Shown here: one piece after another, positions 15,617-24,082 of the stretch
How the letters are laid out: the number at the start of each line of letters is the position of its first letter
How positions within the stretch are numbered: the first letter of the stretch is position 1
Assembly: GCF_000227725.2 (NCBI RefSeq)
Contig: NZ_MU255056.1
Coordinates: forward strand, 1,883,329 to 1,947,328
DNA length: 64,000 nt
DNA from: Thiorhodospira sibirica ATCC 700588
Lineage (GTDB): Bacteria; Pseudomonadota; Gammaproteobacteria; Ectothiorhodospirales; Ectothiorhodospiraceae
Direction: 5' to 3'
The notes under the pieces: generated by a model
Told to the model about the DNA's origin: nothing
Seen by the model: the letters and a program-made list of their open reading frames with translations, nothing else
The model's database searches: none
Position numbers and translations under genes: made by a program

Positions 15617-15844
15617 TTAGAGGATACAATCGGTTGCGCTCCACCCGTGGATCGCGAAGGCCGGCAAAGCACTCTGTCAAACTGGCAGCCATGAGAAACT
15701 CCTGAGGTTGTTTCTCGATAGATTGCCGCAACTGCATCTATTTGCAAATTTTTATACGCGCTCGCCCTGCTTCACCACCGAAGCCCAACGCGTCGGCTTC
15801 CTCTTCCAACGCTACCAAAGCCTTGCATAACCCACCGGCACCTT
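15617..15844. other. Gene-free stretch upstream of dapA repeats
   Basis: No reading frame with a ribosome site or known motif is visible. The stretch connects the IS5 end to the palindromic repeats before dapA. Confidence 0.4.
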
Positions 15845-15972
15845 GGAGCGCCGAGTTGCACTCGGCAGGTCAGGCAGCCCAGATATGGATTTAAAACCAG
15901 CCGACTACAAGTCGGCGCTCCAGATAACCACCCCGGCGCTACGCGCCACCCCTCCTTGAAAAGGAAGGGAGT
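15845..15972. repeat. Palindromic element type A, copy 1, with tail
   Basis: GGAGCGCCGAGTTGCACTCGGC (15845 on) and GCCGACTACAAGTCGGCGCTCC (to about 15921) are two small palindromes about 30 bp apart. A tail follows (CCAGATAACCACCCCGGCGC, then CCCCTCCTTGAAAAGGAAGGG to 15972). The same arrangement recurs at 37273 and 38977; the core alone recurs at 29445, 44010, 45738 and 46788. Confidence 0.8.
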
Positions 15973-15973
15973 T

Positions 15974-16008
15974 TTTTAATGCACAGCCGGTGCTCCGCGC
16001 TCCCAGAG
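15974..16008. repeat. Palindromic element type B, half copy
   Basis: TTTTTTAATGCACAGCCGGTGCTCCGCGCTCCC-like sequence matches one end of the type B elements of the nuo operon (for example 48465-48499). It directly follows type A copy 1 and lies about 70 bp before the dapA start. Confidence 0.6.
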
Positions 16009-16076
16009 GTGGTGATCCAAAGTGTTTGGCTTTTGGGTATACTGCAGCGATAGAATTAACTCGGCTGGAGGTTTGC

Positions 16077-16952
16077 ATGTTTCAGGGTAGTATGGTGGCG
16101 ATGGTGACGCCGATGTATGAGGATGGCTCGCTGGCGTATGCTGAGCTGGATGCGCTGCTTGAGTGGCATATCGCGCAGGGCACGGATGCCATTGTCGCTG
16201 TGGGTACTACGGGTGAGTCGGCTACGCTGGATTTTGATGAGCATTGTGCGGTCATTGCGCATGTGGTCAGACAGGTCGCGGGTCGTATTCCGGTGATTGC
16301 CGGGACGGGGGCCAATTCAACGAGTGAGGCGATAGCCTTGACATGCTGTGCGCAGGAGGCCGGGGCGGATGCCTGTCTATTGGTGACACCTTATTATAAC
16401 AAGCCCACGCAGGAGGGCTTGTATCGCCATTTTCGGGCAGTGGCGGAGGCGGTGGCGATCCCGCAGTTGTTGTATAACGTGCCAGGGCGCACGGCGGTGG
16501 ATTTAAAGCCTGCAACCGTGGCCCGTTTGGCCGAGATCGATAATATTGTGGGCCTGAAAGAGGCGACTGGTGATCTGGAGCGCGCCAAAAGCCTGCTGGA
16601 TCTTTGCGGGGAGCGCATCACCTTATTGAGCGGCGATGATGCCACGGCGATGGAATTCATCCTGTTGGGTGGCAAGGGGAATATCTCGGTGACGGCAAAT
16701 ATCGCCCCGCAGGCGATGCATGAACTCTGCGCAGCGGCGTTGCAAGGCGATCGGGAATGTGCCCAGCGTTTGAATCAGCCCTTGGCTCCTTTGCATCAGG
16801 CTCTGTTTGTTGAATCCAATCCTATTCCGGTGAAATGGGCCTTGCATGAGATGGGGCGCATTTCTGCGGGCATCCGTTTACCCCTGACCCCGCTGTCTGA
16901 GCCGCTGCGTGCAGGGCTGTGTGAGGCGATGCGTCAGGCGGGCATCCTTTGA
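16077..16952 (+). CDS. dapA: 4-hydroxy-tetrahydrodipicolinate synthase
   Basis: A 291-residue class I aldolase-type enzyme that condenses pyruvate with aspartate semialdehyde, the first committed step to lysine and diaminopimelate. Motifs: [10 protein letters not shown] at the start, [32 protein letters not shown] (catalytic Tyr) and the Schiff-base lysine in [11 protein letters not shown] near residue 161. I chose ATG 16077 because GGAG lies 7 bp upstream and the length is normal; the longer frame back to 15990 runs through repeat DNA. bamC follows, the classic dapA-bamC order of gammaproteobacteria. Confidence 0.96.
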   Translation: MFQGSMVAMVTPMYEDGSLAYAELDALLEWHIAQGTDAIVAVGTTGESATLDFDEHCAVIAHVVRQVAGRIPVIAGTGANSTSEAIALTCCAQEAGADACLLVTPYYNKPTQEGLYRHFRAVAEAVAIPQLLYNVPGRTAVDLKPATVARLAEIDNIVGLKEATGDLERAKSLLDLCGERITLLSGDDATAMEFILLGGKGNISVTANIAPQAMHELCAAALQGDRECAQRLNQPLAPLHQALFVESNPIPVKWALHEMGRISAGIRLPLTPLSEPLRAGLCEAMRQAGIL

Positions 16953-17031
16953 GCCTTCGTATAGTAACCAAACGATCTAAGGCAATCGCCGGGTCGAGTG
17001 TGACTTGGCCATTCCGGGGTATTATTTTTCA

Positions 17032-18210
17032 ATGAGAGTCAACGTGCTAAAGCCTGTGTTATTGGCCTGGTTACCCGCTGGCCGCATGGCCCATGCGGTG
17101 GTGTTGGGGTCTGCGCTGGGGTTATTGAGCGCCTGTAGTGTATTGCCGGATTTGTCGGATAACAGTTATCTGCAAAGCCGTGAAACCGCCGCGCTGGAGG
17201 TTCCGCCGGGTCTGATTGCCCCGGATCAGGACAGTCAGTATCAAATCCCTGAGCGGGCGGATGGGCGCGTTAGCGCCCGCGATACCGAACGCAGTTTGCA
17301 GACAGCGGCGCCGGTCATGGGGGTGGGCGGCGTGGGGGTGCAGACGGCGCTGACCGGCGATGTGCCGGGGGTGCGTTTGCGCCGTGAGGGGATGGTGCGC
17401 TGGCTTGAAGTTGAGGCTGAGCCTGCGGCGTTGTGGCCGCGTTTGCGCGAGTTTTTCCGGGTGCAGGAGCTGAGCCTGCGCCGTGATGAGCCGCAATTAG
17501 GCATTCTGGAGACGGAATGGTTTGAGCGTCCGGCGAATATTCCGCTGGGTACCGGTATCCGGGCAACATTGGCGCGGGTGTTGGGGAATGTCTACGATGC
17601 GGGTACGCGTGATCAATTCCGGGTGCGCCTTGAGCCGGAAGGCCAGGGTTTGACGGCGGTTTTTGTCAGTCATCGGGGTGCTGAAGAAGTGGCCGATGGC
17701 GACACCTTCCGCTGGCAGGTGCGACCTTCGGATCCGGAGCTGGAGGCTGAGTTGATGTTGCAACTGATGGTCCATCTGGGGCAGGATGCGCGCACCGGAC
17801 GGGCCGGTTTCGAGGCAAGTCCGGCGGAGAGTTCGCTGGCACGCCTGCATACCTTAAACGGTGAAACCGCCCTGAGTGTAGATGGGCATTTCCTCTCACT
17901 GTGGCGTCACTTAGGCATCTCGCTGGATCGGGCGGGGTTGCTGGTGGATGATCAGAACCGCAGCGAGGCTGTGTATTATGTAACTTACCGCCCGGAGCAG
18001 GAAGGACGGCGCGGCTTTTTAGGGCGTTTTTTAGGGCGTGATACCCCTGAGCCTTCCCTGGGGGATCAATATCAGGTGCGTTTGCAGCCCGTGGCGGCAA
18101 CCGAGGCCGAGCGTTTTGTCATCCTGATACGCGATCAGGCCGGAGAGGCCTTGAGCGAAAGCCGGGCGCGTACCTTATTGACCCGTCTGCAAGCGGCACT
18201 GGAGCGTTAA
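17032..18210 (+). CDS. bamC: Outer membrane protein assembly factor BamC (lipoprotein)
   Basis: A 392-residue lipoprotein of the BAM complex, on the periplasmic side of the outer membrane. From ATG 17032 there is a signal peptide ending in the lipobox LLSAC with C35. The mature start CSVLPDLSDNSYLQSRETAA LEVPPGL matches the conserved disordered BamC tail that binds BamD. Two helix-grip domains follow (about 115-250 and 280-390; GMVRWLEVEAEPAALWPRLR opens the first). Position right after dapA is as in Escherichia coli. The nine codons before 17032 could extend it, but they do not look like a signal peptide. Confidence 0.88.
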   Translation: MRVNVLKPVLLAWLPAGRMAHAVVLGSALGLLSACSVLPDLSDNSYLQSRETAALEVPPGLIAPDQDSQYQIPERADGRVSARDTERSLQTAAPVMGVGGVGVQTALTGDVPGVRLRREGMVRWLEVEAEPAALWPRLREFFRVQELSLRRDEPQLGILETEWFERPANIPLGTGIRATLARVLGNVYDAGTRDQFRVRLEPEGQGLTAVFVSHRGAEEVADGDTFRWQVRPSDPELEAELMLQLMVHLGQDARTGRAGFEASPAESSLARLHTLNGETALSVDGHFLSLWRHLGISLDRAGLLVDDQNRSEAVYYVTYRPEQEGRRGFLGRFLGRDTPEPSLGDQYQVRLQPVAATEAERFVILIRDQAGEALSESRARTLLTRLQAALER

Positions 18211-18273
18211 TCTATACGCGACTGATCCGCAAACGTTGATCCCATGTGCTGATAGGTCGGAGGCGATGGTCCC

Positions 18274-18846
18274 ATGCTTGAAATCAGAATCCACGGTCGC
18301 GGGGGGCAAGGCAATGTGGTTGCGGCCTACTTGCTGGCCACGGCGGCCATTGAGCAAGGCCGTTATGCACAGGCCTTTCCGGCATTTGGGGCCGAGCGGC
18401 GCGGGGCGCCTGTGGCGGCCTTTGTGCGCATGGACAGCCAGGTCATCCGGCGGCGTTGTCAGGTCAAAACGCCGGATTTTCTGATCATTCAGGACCCGGC
18501 CTTGTTGAGCGTGACAGGTACACTGGATGGACTGCGGCCAGATGGGGGGATTTTGGTGAATGCGCAAGATCATCCGCTGTTGGAGACGCTGGGGCATCAA
18601 TCCCTGATGGCACTGCCCGCCACCGAGCTGGCCCTGGAGCACATCGGCAAGCCGCTGCCCAATACCGCCCTGCTGGCGGCTTTTTTATGCCTGACCGGAA
18701 TTTTGCCGCTGTCCGCCCTGCAAACGGCCTTGGCAGAACGCTTCAAGGGGGCGGTGCTGAAACGCAATCTGGCGTTGCTTGAGGCGGCCGCCGACACGGT
18801 CCAGGCCGGTGCCTGGCAGGAAAAGGTGATACATGCAAGCACTTGA
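18274..18846 (+). CDS. porC: Pyruvate (2-oxoacid):ferredoxin oxidoreductase, gamma subunit
   Basis: A 190-residue gamma subunit; opens with the family signature EIRIHGRGGQGNVVAAYLLA and AFPAFGAERRGAPVAAFVR. It forms a complex with the next two genes to split pyruvate into acetyl-CoA and CO2, passing electrons to ferredoxin. Its end overlaps the alpha subunit start by 14 bp. No delta (2x[4Fe-4S]) subunit gene lies between gamma and alpha, unlike the common porCDAB order. Substrate is assigned from the beta and alpha motifs, not proven. Confidence 0.88.
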   Translation: MLEIRIHGRGGQGNVVAAYLLATAAIEQGRYAQAFPAFGAERRGAPVAAFVRMDSQVIRRRCQVKTPDFLIIQDPALLSVTGTLDGLRPDGGILVNAQDHPLLETLGHQSLMALPATELALEHIGKPLPNTALLAAFLCLTGILPLSALQTALAERFKGAVLKRNLALLEAAADTVQAGAWQEKVIHAST

Positions 18847-19981
18847 AGGCTCTCAGGCGATTGCCCGCACTGTGGCGCTATGCCGTCCACAGGTCGTGGC
18901 GGCCTATCCCATCACTCCGCAAACCCATATCGTTGAAGGCATCGCGTCCCTGGTGGCCGAGGGGCAGCTTGACTGCGAGATGGTCAGCGTGGAAAGTGAG
19001 CACTCGGCAGCCTCGGTAGCGCTGGGGGCTGCGGTGGCCGGGGCGCGGGCCTATACGGCCAGTGCCTCGCAAGGCATTTTGCTGATGTCTGAGGTGCTGT
19101 ATACCATTGCCGGGATGCGGGTACCGCTGGTGATGACCTGCGCCAACCGGGCAGTGTCGGCCCCGCTGAATATCTGGAATGATCATCAAGACTCCATGGC
19201 GATGCGCGATGCCGGCTGGATACAGCTCTATTGCGCCAGTAATCAGGAGGCCATTGATACCACCGTACAGGCTTTTTATCTGGCGGAACGCTGTGAATTG
19301 CCGGTGATGGTCTGTGTGGATGGTTTTACCCTGACGCATACCCTTGAACCGCTGGCATTGCCCACCCAGGCACAGGTTGATGCCTTCCTGCCGCCCTATC
19401 AGTTCGCCCATGCCTTAAACCCGATGAACCCCTGGAGTCTGGGAACCCTGGTGGGACCAGAACATTTTACCGAGGCCCGGCTGGCGCATCATCAGGCCCT
19501 GCTGGATGCCCAGGCGCAGATCATCGCGGCGGATCAGGCGTGGGCCGCTGTGTCAGGGCGTCATTGCGGGGGGCTGCTGGAAGTCCGTGGCCGCAGGGAT
19601 GCGCGCATCGGCATTCTCACCCTGGGGGCGGTACTGGGTACGCTGGAAGATGCGCTGCTGGCTGCCGCCCCTGAAGATCAGGTGCGCTTGCTCAAGCTGC
19701 GCAGCTACCGCCCTTTCCCGGCCCAGGCCCTGGCGCAAGCCTGCGCAGATCTGGATACCCTGGTGGTGCTGGAGCGCGCCCTGTCCCCTGGTGCTGGCGG
19801 CATTATCGGCCCCGAGGTGCAAGGCGCCCTGGCGGATCTGCCCACCCCGCCCCGCGTACTCAATGTGGCCGCCGGTCTGGGCGGACGCGATATGCCTTTG
19901 ACGCTCTATGAGCGCCTGCTGCAATGGGCCCGGCAACCGGGACATCCGCCATTTTGCCTGCTGGATGCAGCGGACTGTTGA
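18833..19981 (+). CDS. porA: Pyruvate (2-oxoacid):ferredoxin oxidoreductase, alpha subunit
   Basis: A 382-residue alpha subunit with VAAYPITPQTHIVEGIASLV at residue 22, the typical PorA TPP-facing motif, then MVSVESEHSAASVALGAAVA, ARAYTASASQGILLMSEVLY and NRAVSAPLNIWNDHQDSM. The transketolase C-terminal domain is about residues 255-370 (GILTLGAVLGTLEDAL, LKLRSYRPFP). It starts inside the end of porC and is followed 30 bp later by porB, so the three form one operon. Confidence 0.9.
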   Translation: MQALEGSQAIARTVALCRPQVVAAYPITPQTHIVEGIASLVAEGQLDCEMVSVESEHSAASVALGAAVAGARAYTASASQGILLMSEVLYTIAGMRVPLVMTCANRAVSAPLNIWNDHQDSMAMRDAGWIQLYCASNQEAIDTTVQAFYLAERCELPVMVCVDGFTLTHTLEPLALPTQAQVDAFLPPYQFAHALNPMNPWSLGTLVGPEHFTEARLAHHQALLDAQAQIIAADQAWAAVSGRHCGGLLEVRGRRDARIGILTLGAVLGTLEDALLAAAPEDQVRLLKLRSYRPFPAQALAQACADLDTLVVLERALSPGAGGIIGPEVQGALADLPTPPRVLNVAAGLGGRDMPLTLYERLLQWARQPGHPPFCLLDAADC

Positions 19982-20011
19982 TTCACTACCAACGCCACTC
20001 AGGATACGCTT

Positions 20012-21001
20012 ATGCAAGCAACCATGCACACGCTGGCGACGCTGCGCCAACAACAGCCGCGTTTTCGGGGTCTGGAAGCCGGCCATCGCGCCTGTCAGGG
20101 CTGTGGCGAGGCGCTCGCCGCCCGCCTGGTCACAGAGGCTGCCGGACCGGATGTGATGATTGCCAATGCCACTGGCTGTCTGGAGGTGTTTACCACGCCC
20201 TATCCGCACTCGGCCTGGCGTCTGCCCTGGGTACATGCGGTTTTTGGCAATGCCGCCGCCGTGGCTGCCGGGATTGAGGCGGCGCTTAAACAGCAGCAGC
20301 GGGCGACCAAGGTATTGGCTTTTGCCGGTGATGGCGGCACCTTTGATATCGGCTTTCAGGCGCTGTCGGGCATGATGGAGCGCGGCCATGATGTGCTCTT
20401 TGTCTGCTATGATAATGAGGCTTATATGAACACCGGGGTGCAGCGTTCCGGCTCAACCCCGCATGCGGCGATGACCACCACCTCGCCCTCCGGCAAGGCT
20501 CGCATGGGCAAGCGCCACATGAAAAAAGACATCCTCTCGATCATCAGCGCCCATCACATCCCCTACGCCGCCACCGCTTCAGTCGCCTACCCTTCTGATC
20601 TGCGCAAAAAAGTGCGCAGGGGTCTGCTCACGGAAGGCCCCAGCTTTTTGCAGGTGCATGTGCCCTGCCCTCTGGGATGGGGGCATAGCGGCGCGCTGAC
20701 GGTGGAAATCGCCCGTCTGGCAGTGCAAAGCGGCCTGTTTCCGCTGCTGGAAATGGAGCGCGGTGAGGTCGTCGGAACAATGCCGATTCGCACCCCGCGT
20801 CCGGTGGCGGATTATCTGCGCCTGCAGGGACGTTTTGGGCACCTGTTTGGCGAAGATCACCGTGCCCGCAAAGAGCTTGAACACCTACAAGCCTTGGCCA
20901 ATCGCAATATCGAACGCTTTGCCCTGCGCGGCAGCACCCCTGAGCGTTATGACACCGAGGGTGCTGACACCGTACACCGTGGAGGGGATCGCTGGGCATG
21001 A
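20012..21001 (+). CDS. porB: Pyruvate (2-oxoacid):ferredoxin oxidoreductase, beta subunit
   Basis: A 329-residue beta subunit holding thiamine diphosphate and a [4Fe-4S] cluster. Early cysteines CQGCGEA and NATGCLEV fit the cluster ligands. The TPP motif is GDGGTFDIGFQALSGMMERG with CYDNEAYMNTGVQRSGSTP, close to pyruvate-specific PorB. PCPLGWGH contains the last conserved cysteine. The gene overlaps the next (adenylate cyclase) by 4 bp (ATGA), an unusual partner, suggesting shared transcription. Confidence 0.92.
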   Translation: MQATMHTLATLRQQQPRFRGLEAGHRACQGCGEALAARLVTEAAGPDVMIANATGCLEVFTTPYPHSAWRLPWVHAVFGNAAAVAAGIEAALKQQQRATKVLAFAGDGGTFDIGFQALSGMMERGHDVLFVCYDNEAYMNTGVQRSGSTPHAAMTTTSPSGKARMGKRHMKKDILSIISAHHIPYAATASVAYPSDLRKKVRRGLLTEGPSFLQVHVPCPLGWGHSGALTVEIARLAVQSGLFPLLEMERGEVVGTMPIRTPRPVADYLRLQGRFGHLFGEDHRARKELEHLQALANRNIERFALRGSTPERYDTEGADTVHRGGDRWA

Positions 21002-23094
21002 GCCGGGTGTGGCCCAAGGTCACGCGCAGTGTCTTTGCCGGATTGGCGGCCAGCCTGCTGGCGCTTGGCCTGTGGGCCAGCGGCGTGCTGGAAAGCTGGG
21101 AGGCCCGCGCCTGGGATATGCGGGTAAGCTGGCTAGCCCAGCCCAGCGCCGCCACCGCAGAGATTGTGCTGGTCTTGCTGGATCAGGCCAGCCTCGACTG
21201 GGCCTCCCACAACAGCGGCCTGAGCTGGCCGTGGCCCCGCGAGGTCTATGCCGCGTTGCTGGATTTTTTCCAGGCCGCCGGGGCCAAAGCCATAGCCCTT
21301 GACGTATTGTTCCTAGAGCCTTCTGTCTATGGTGTGGCAGACGATCTGCGCCTTGCCCAGGCCCTGGCGCGCTCGCCTAATACGGTGCTGGCCGCCTTTG
21401 TGCGTCCGGCTGCAGAGCACACCGCAACGCCCCTCTGGCCAGATCCAGATCGCCCGCTGGCGCAGTCTTTGGCAGATGCCGCAAGCCTTACCCAGGCAAC
21501 CCCTCAAAATGCCCGCCTGCATCTTCCCATTGCGGAGCTGTTACCCGCCGCCCGTCTGGGCAACGTACAGGTGCGCCCGGATGCCGATGGGATTTATCGG
21601 CGGATGCGTCCTTTTGAATCTCTGGAGGCTCACTGGATGCCGAATCTGGCGTTGGCGACCTTTCTGGCCGCCTCCCCGGATCACGCAGAACAGCTGCTGC
21701 ATCGGCCCATTCCGCTGAGTGTAGAAGGTAGTGCCCTGCTAAATTTTCGCGGCCCTGCGGATACCCATATCGCCTACAGCGCAGCAGCCATTTTGCAAGC
21801 CGAACTAGAACGCCGCGCCGGTCAAACCCCAAGCATTGATCCCGCCGTACTGCGCGACAAATACATCCTGTTTGGCTTTTCTGCCCCCGGTCTGCTGGAT
21901 CTGCGCCCTGTCCCGGTGGGCGGGATTTTCCCGGGTGTTGCGATTCAGGCCACCTTTCTGGATAACCTGCTGGCCAATGATTTCATGCAGCTTAGCCCGC
22001 CGGGCGTGAATTATCTGCTGGTGTTGCTGTTAAGCGTCGTGACCGCCGCCCTGGTGAGCCATTTTTCCCAGCCCATCCCCAGCATCCTGCTGGCCCTGTG
22101 CGCGCTGCTTAGTCCCGTGTTGTTGGCGTGGTGGTTTTACACACAGGGCTACTGGCTGCCGTGGTTATTATTGACGCTGGCCAGCGGGGGGGCGGTATTT
22201 TTTGCCCTGCTGGGCAATTACATTCACGAAGGACGGCAAAAACGCTTCATTCGTCGCGCCTTTCATCAATATCTAAGCCCGCAGGTGATCGAGCAACTCG
22301 TGCGCCACCCCGAACGCCTTAAACTCGGTGGCGAGCGGCGTATCCTCAGCATCTTCTTTGCCGACCTGCAAGGCTTTACCACCTTATCCGAGCGCATGGA
22401 CCCGGAAGCGCTCACCGAGCTGCTCAACGACTACCTCAGCCGCATGACCGACATCATTCAAGGCTATGGCGGCACCGTGGACAAATACGAAGGCGATGCC
22501 ATCATTGCCTTCTGGAATGCACCGCTGGCGGTGACCGATCACGCCCGCCGCGCCATTCAGGCGGCGCTGGACTGCCAGCGAGCCTTGCAACAGGAACGCC
22601 CGCGCTACCAGCAATGGACTGGTCTGGCGCTGCACATGCGCATCGGCATTCATACCGGCCCGGCGGTGGTCGGCAATCTGGGCTCACGCACCCGCTTTGA
22701 TTACACCATGCTCGGCGATGCCGTCAATCTGGCCTCACGCCTTGAAGGCGTCAACAAGGTTTTTGGTACCGGCATCCTGATTTCACAAGAAAGCTTTGTC
22801 GCCGCTGGCGGCGAGATTACCGCCCGCGAGATCGGCAGAGTGCAGGTCATCGGCCGCAAACAGGCCGTGACCATCCTGGAACCCCTTAACGAGACCACCG
22901 CCGAACCCCTCCAAACCGCCTTTAGCGCCGCCCTGAAGGCATTCTATGCCGGGGCATTCAGCGAGGCATTAAGCCAGTTCAGCGCTCTGGCAGCCACCGA
23001 CCCCGTGGCCCGCGCGTATGTGCAACATCTGCAAAGCGTGGTCGCTGCCCCGCCCGCGCACTGGGATGGCGTCTGGGTCATGGCAGGAAAATAG
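20998..23094 (+). CDS. Class III adenylate/guanylate cyclase with CHASE2 sensor domain
   Basis: A 698-residue membrane protein. After an N-terminal helix (residues 11-30), a CHASE2 periplasmic domain spans about 35-330 (WPWPREVYAALLDFFQAAGA, AIALDVLFLEPS, DKYILFGFSAPGLLDLRPVP). Three helices follow (about 335-410). The cyclase domain begins IFFADLQGFTTLSERMDP and contains VDKYEGDAIIAFWNAPL, MRIGIHTGPAVVGNLGS and YTMLGDAVNLASRLEG. Both metal-binding Asp residues (FAD, EGD) are present, so it should be active, probably making cAMP. Its ATG overlaps the porB stop. The stimulus sensed is unknown. Confidence 0.9.
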   Translation: MSRVWPKVTRSVFAGLAASLLALGLWASGVLESWEARAWDMRVSWLAQPSAATAEIVLVLLDQASLDWASHNSGLSWPWPREVYAALLDFFQAAGAKAIALDVLFLEPSVYGVADDLRLAQALARSPNTVLAAFVRPAAEHTATPLWPDPDRPLAQSLADAASLTQATPQNARLHLPIAELLPAARLGNVQVRPDADGIYRRMRPFESLEAHWMPNLALATFLAASPDHAEQLLHRPIPLSVEGSALLNFRGPADTHIAYSAAAILQAELERRAGQTPSIDPAVLRDKYILFGFSAPGLLDLRPVPVGGIFPGVAIQATFLDNLLANDFMQLSPPGVNYLLVLLLSVVTAALVSHFSQPIPSILLALCALLSPVLLAWWFYTQGYWLPWLLLTLASGGAVFFALLGNYIHEGRQKRFIRRAFHQYLSPQVIEQLVRHPERLKLGGERRILSIFFADLQGFTTLSERMDPEALTELLNDYLSRMTDIIQGYGGTVDKYEGDAIIAFWNAPLAVTDHARRAIQAALDCQRALQQERPRYQQWTGLALHMRIGIHTGPAVVGNLGSRTRFDYTMLGDAVNLASRLEGVNKVFGTGILISQESFVAAGGEITAREIGRVQVIGRKQAVTILEPLNETTAEPLQTAFSAALKAFYAGAFSEALSQFSALAATDPVARAYVQHLQSVVAAPPAHWDGVWVMAGK

Positions 23095-23129
23095 CGATGG
23101 CTCCGGGCTTGAGCGGCAATGGTATAAGT

Positions 23130-23177
23130 TGCCTGCGCCGCGCCTGCCTGCCGCGACGCACGCGGCGCAGGCAGGTG
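23130..23177. repeat. Dispersed REP-like hairpin, copy 4 (long form)
   Basis: TGCCTGCGCCGCGCCTGCCT to GCGGCGCAGGCAGGTG has the same composite layout as copy 3 at 7415. Its last bases include the GTG that I choose as the start of the following lipoprotein, so the repeat touches the gene's start region. Confidence 0.8.
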
Positions 23178-23762
23178 TGTCGCGGTAGCAGTATCGTAGT
23201 GCTGCTATGGGTATATCTGGGACTGAGCGGCTGCACCCCGGTGCGCATCCATCCGCCCACGGAGCTTACCCAGCCGCGCAGTGTATTTTTGCTGGATCAT
23301 GGCCGCCACAGCTCACTGGTTTTGCCCAAACCCGACGGCGGTCTGGTGCGCTATGCCTATGGCGACCGCCATTACTACGCCTATGGTGAAACCACCTGGC
23401 GCACCGCCATCGCTGCATTATTCCAGGAAACCCCCGCCGTACTGGGTCGCCGCGACCTGCCCGGCCCGGCAGATGTCCAGCTGCTGGCCTCACAGGTCAA
23501 GGTACCGATTGCTGACATCTTCGAGATTTATGTCGAAAACGCCCGCATCGCCGCCCTGTATGCCGAACTGGAGCAACACTTTCAGCGCGCCGCGTCCACC
23601 CACTATCGCGCCGCTGTTGACCTGGAATTTGTCCCCCACCCCACCCCCTATCGCCTCACGCACAACTCCAACCAAGTCATCGCCGACTGGCTGACCTACC
23701 TGGGCTGTCGCATCGAAGGCCGCCCCATCACCGCCCACTGGCATGTACACCCTGCTCAATAA
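23175..23762 (+). CDS. Putative lipoprotein, DUF2459-like
   Basis: From GTG 23175 the product starts MCRGSSIVVLLWVYLGLSGC, a short signal peptide with lipobox LSGC (C20). The open frame extends upstream to 23097, but those codons are REP repeat DNA. The mature part has VFLLDHGRHSSLVLPKPDGG, RYAYGDRHYYAYGETTWRTA and, near the end, THNSNQVIADWLTYLGCRIE. These resemble DUF2459-type proteins (a permuted papain-like fold), known only as conserved envelope proteins. A role is not established. It closes the plus-strand run after the cyclase. Confidence 0.55.
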   Translation: MCRGSSIVVLLWVYLGLSGCTPVRIHPPTELTQPRSVFLLDHGRHSSLVLPKPDGGLVRYAYGDRHYYAYGETTWRTAIAALFQETPAVLGRRDLPGPADVQLLASQVKVPIADIFEIYVENARIAALYAELEQHFQRAASTHYRAAVDLEFVPHPTPYRLTHNSNQVIADWLTYLGCRIEGRPITAHWHVHPAQ

Positions 23763-24082
23763 ACACGCCAGATAACCACTGGCCGCTCTGGTCAATGGCG
23801 TTTCTGATGGATGCCATGCCCTGCGCTTGGCCGTTGTGCACATTTTTTGCTAAGATCAGCGACCTTTTGAGGTTTTGCAGGCGACATCCAGGGTATCGCA
23901 TTCACTGAAATCGCGGTTTTCACGCCCTGATGGTCGCCACTTTGGTGCGTCCCTGCCCATTCAGCGGGCGGTATGCATCCCTTCCGTTGAGCAGATTTGC
24001 ACGCCTGCGGGATCTGCTCATTCATCGCATTTTCCATCACTACAGTCTCTCCAGATAGCACAGCGGAGATTCGGAGGCCTTA
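23763..24082. other. Intergenic, no gene seen
   Basis: No supported ORF or RNA. GGAG about 10 bp before the ATG at 24083 serves the next gene. An 89-codon minus-strand frame (23792-24061) has no ribosome site or motif. Confidence 0.4.
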
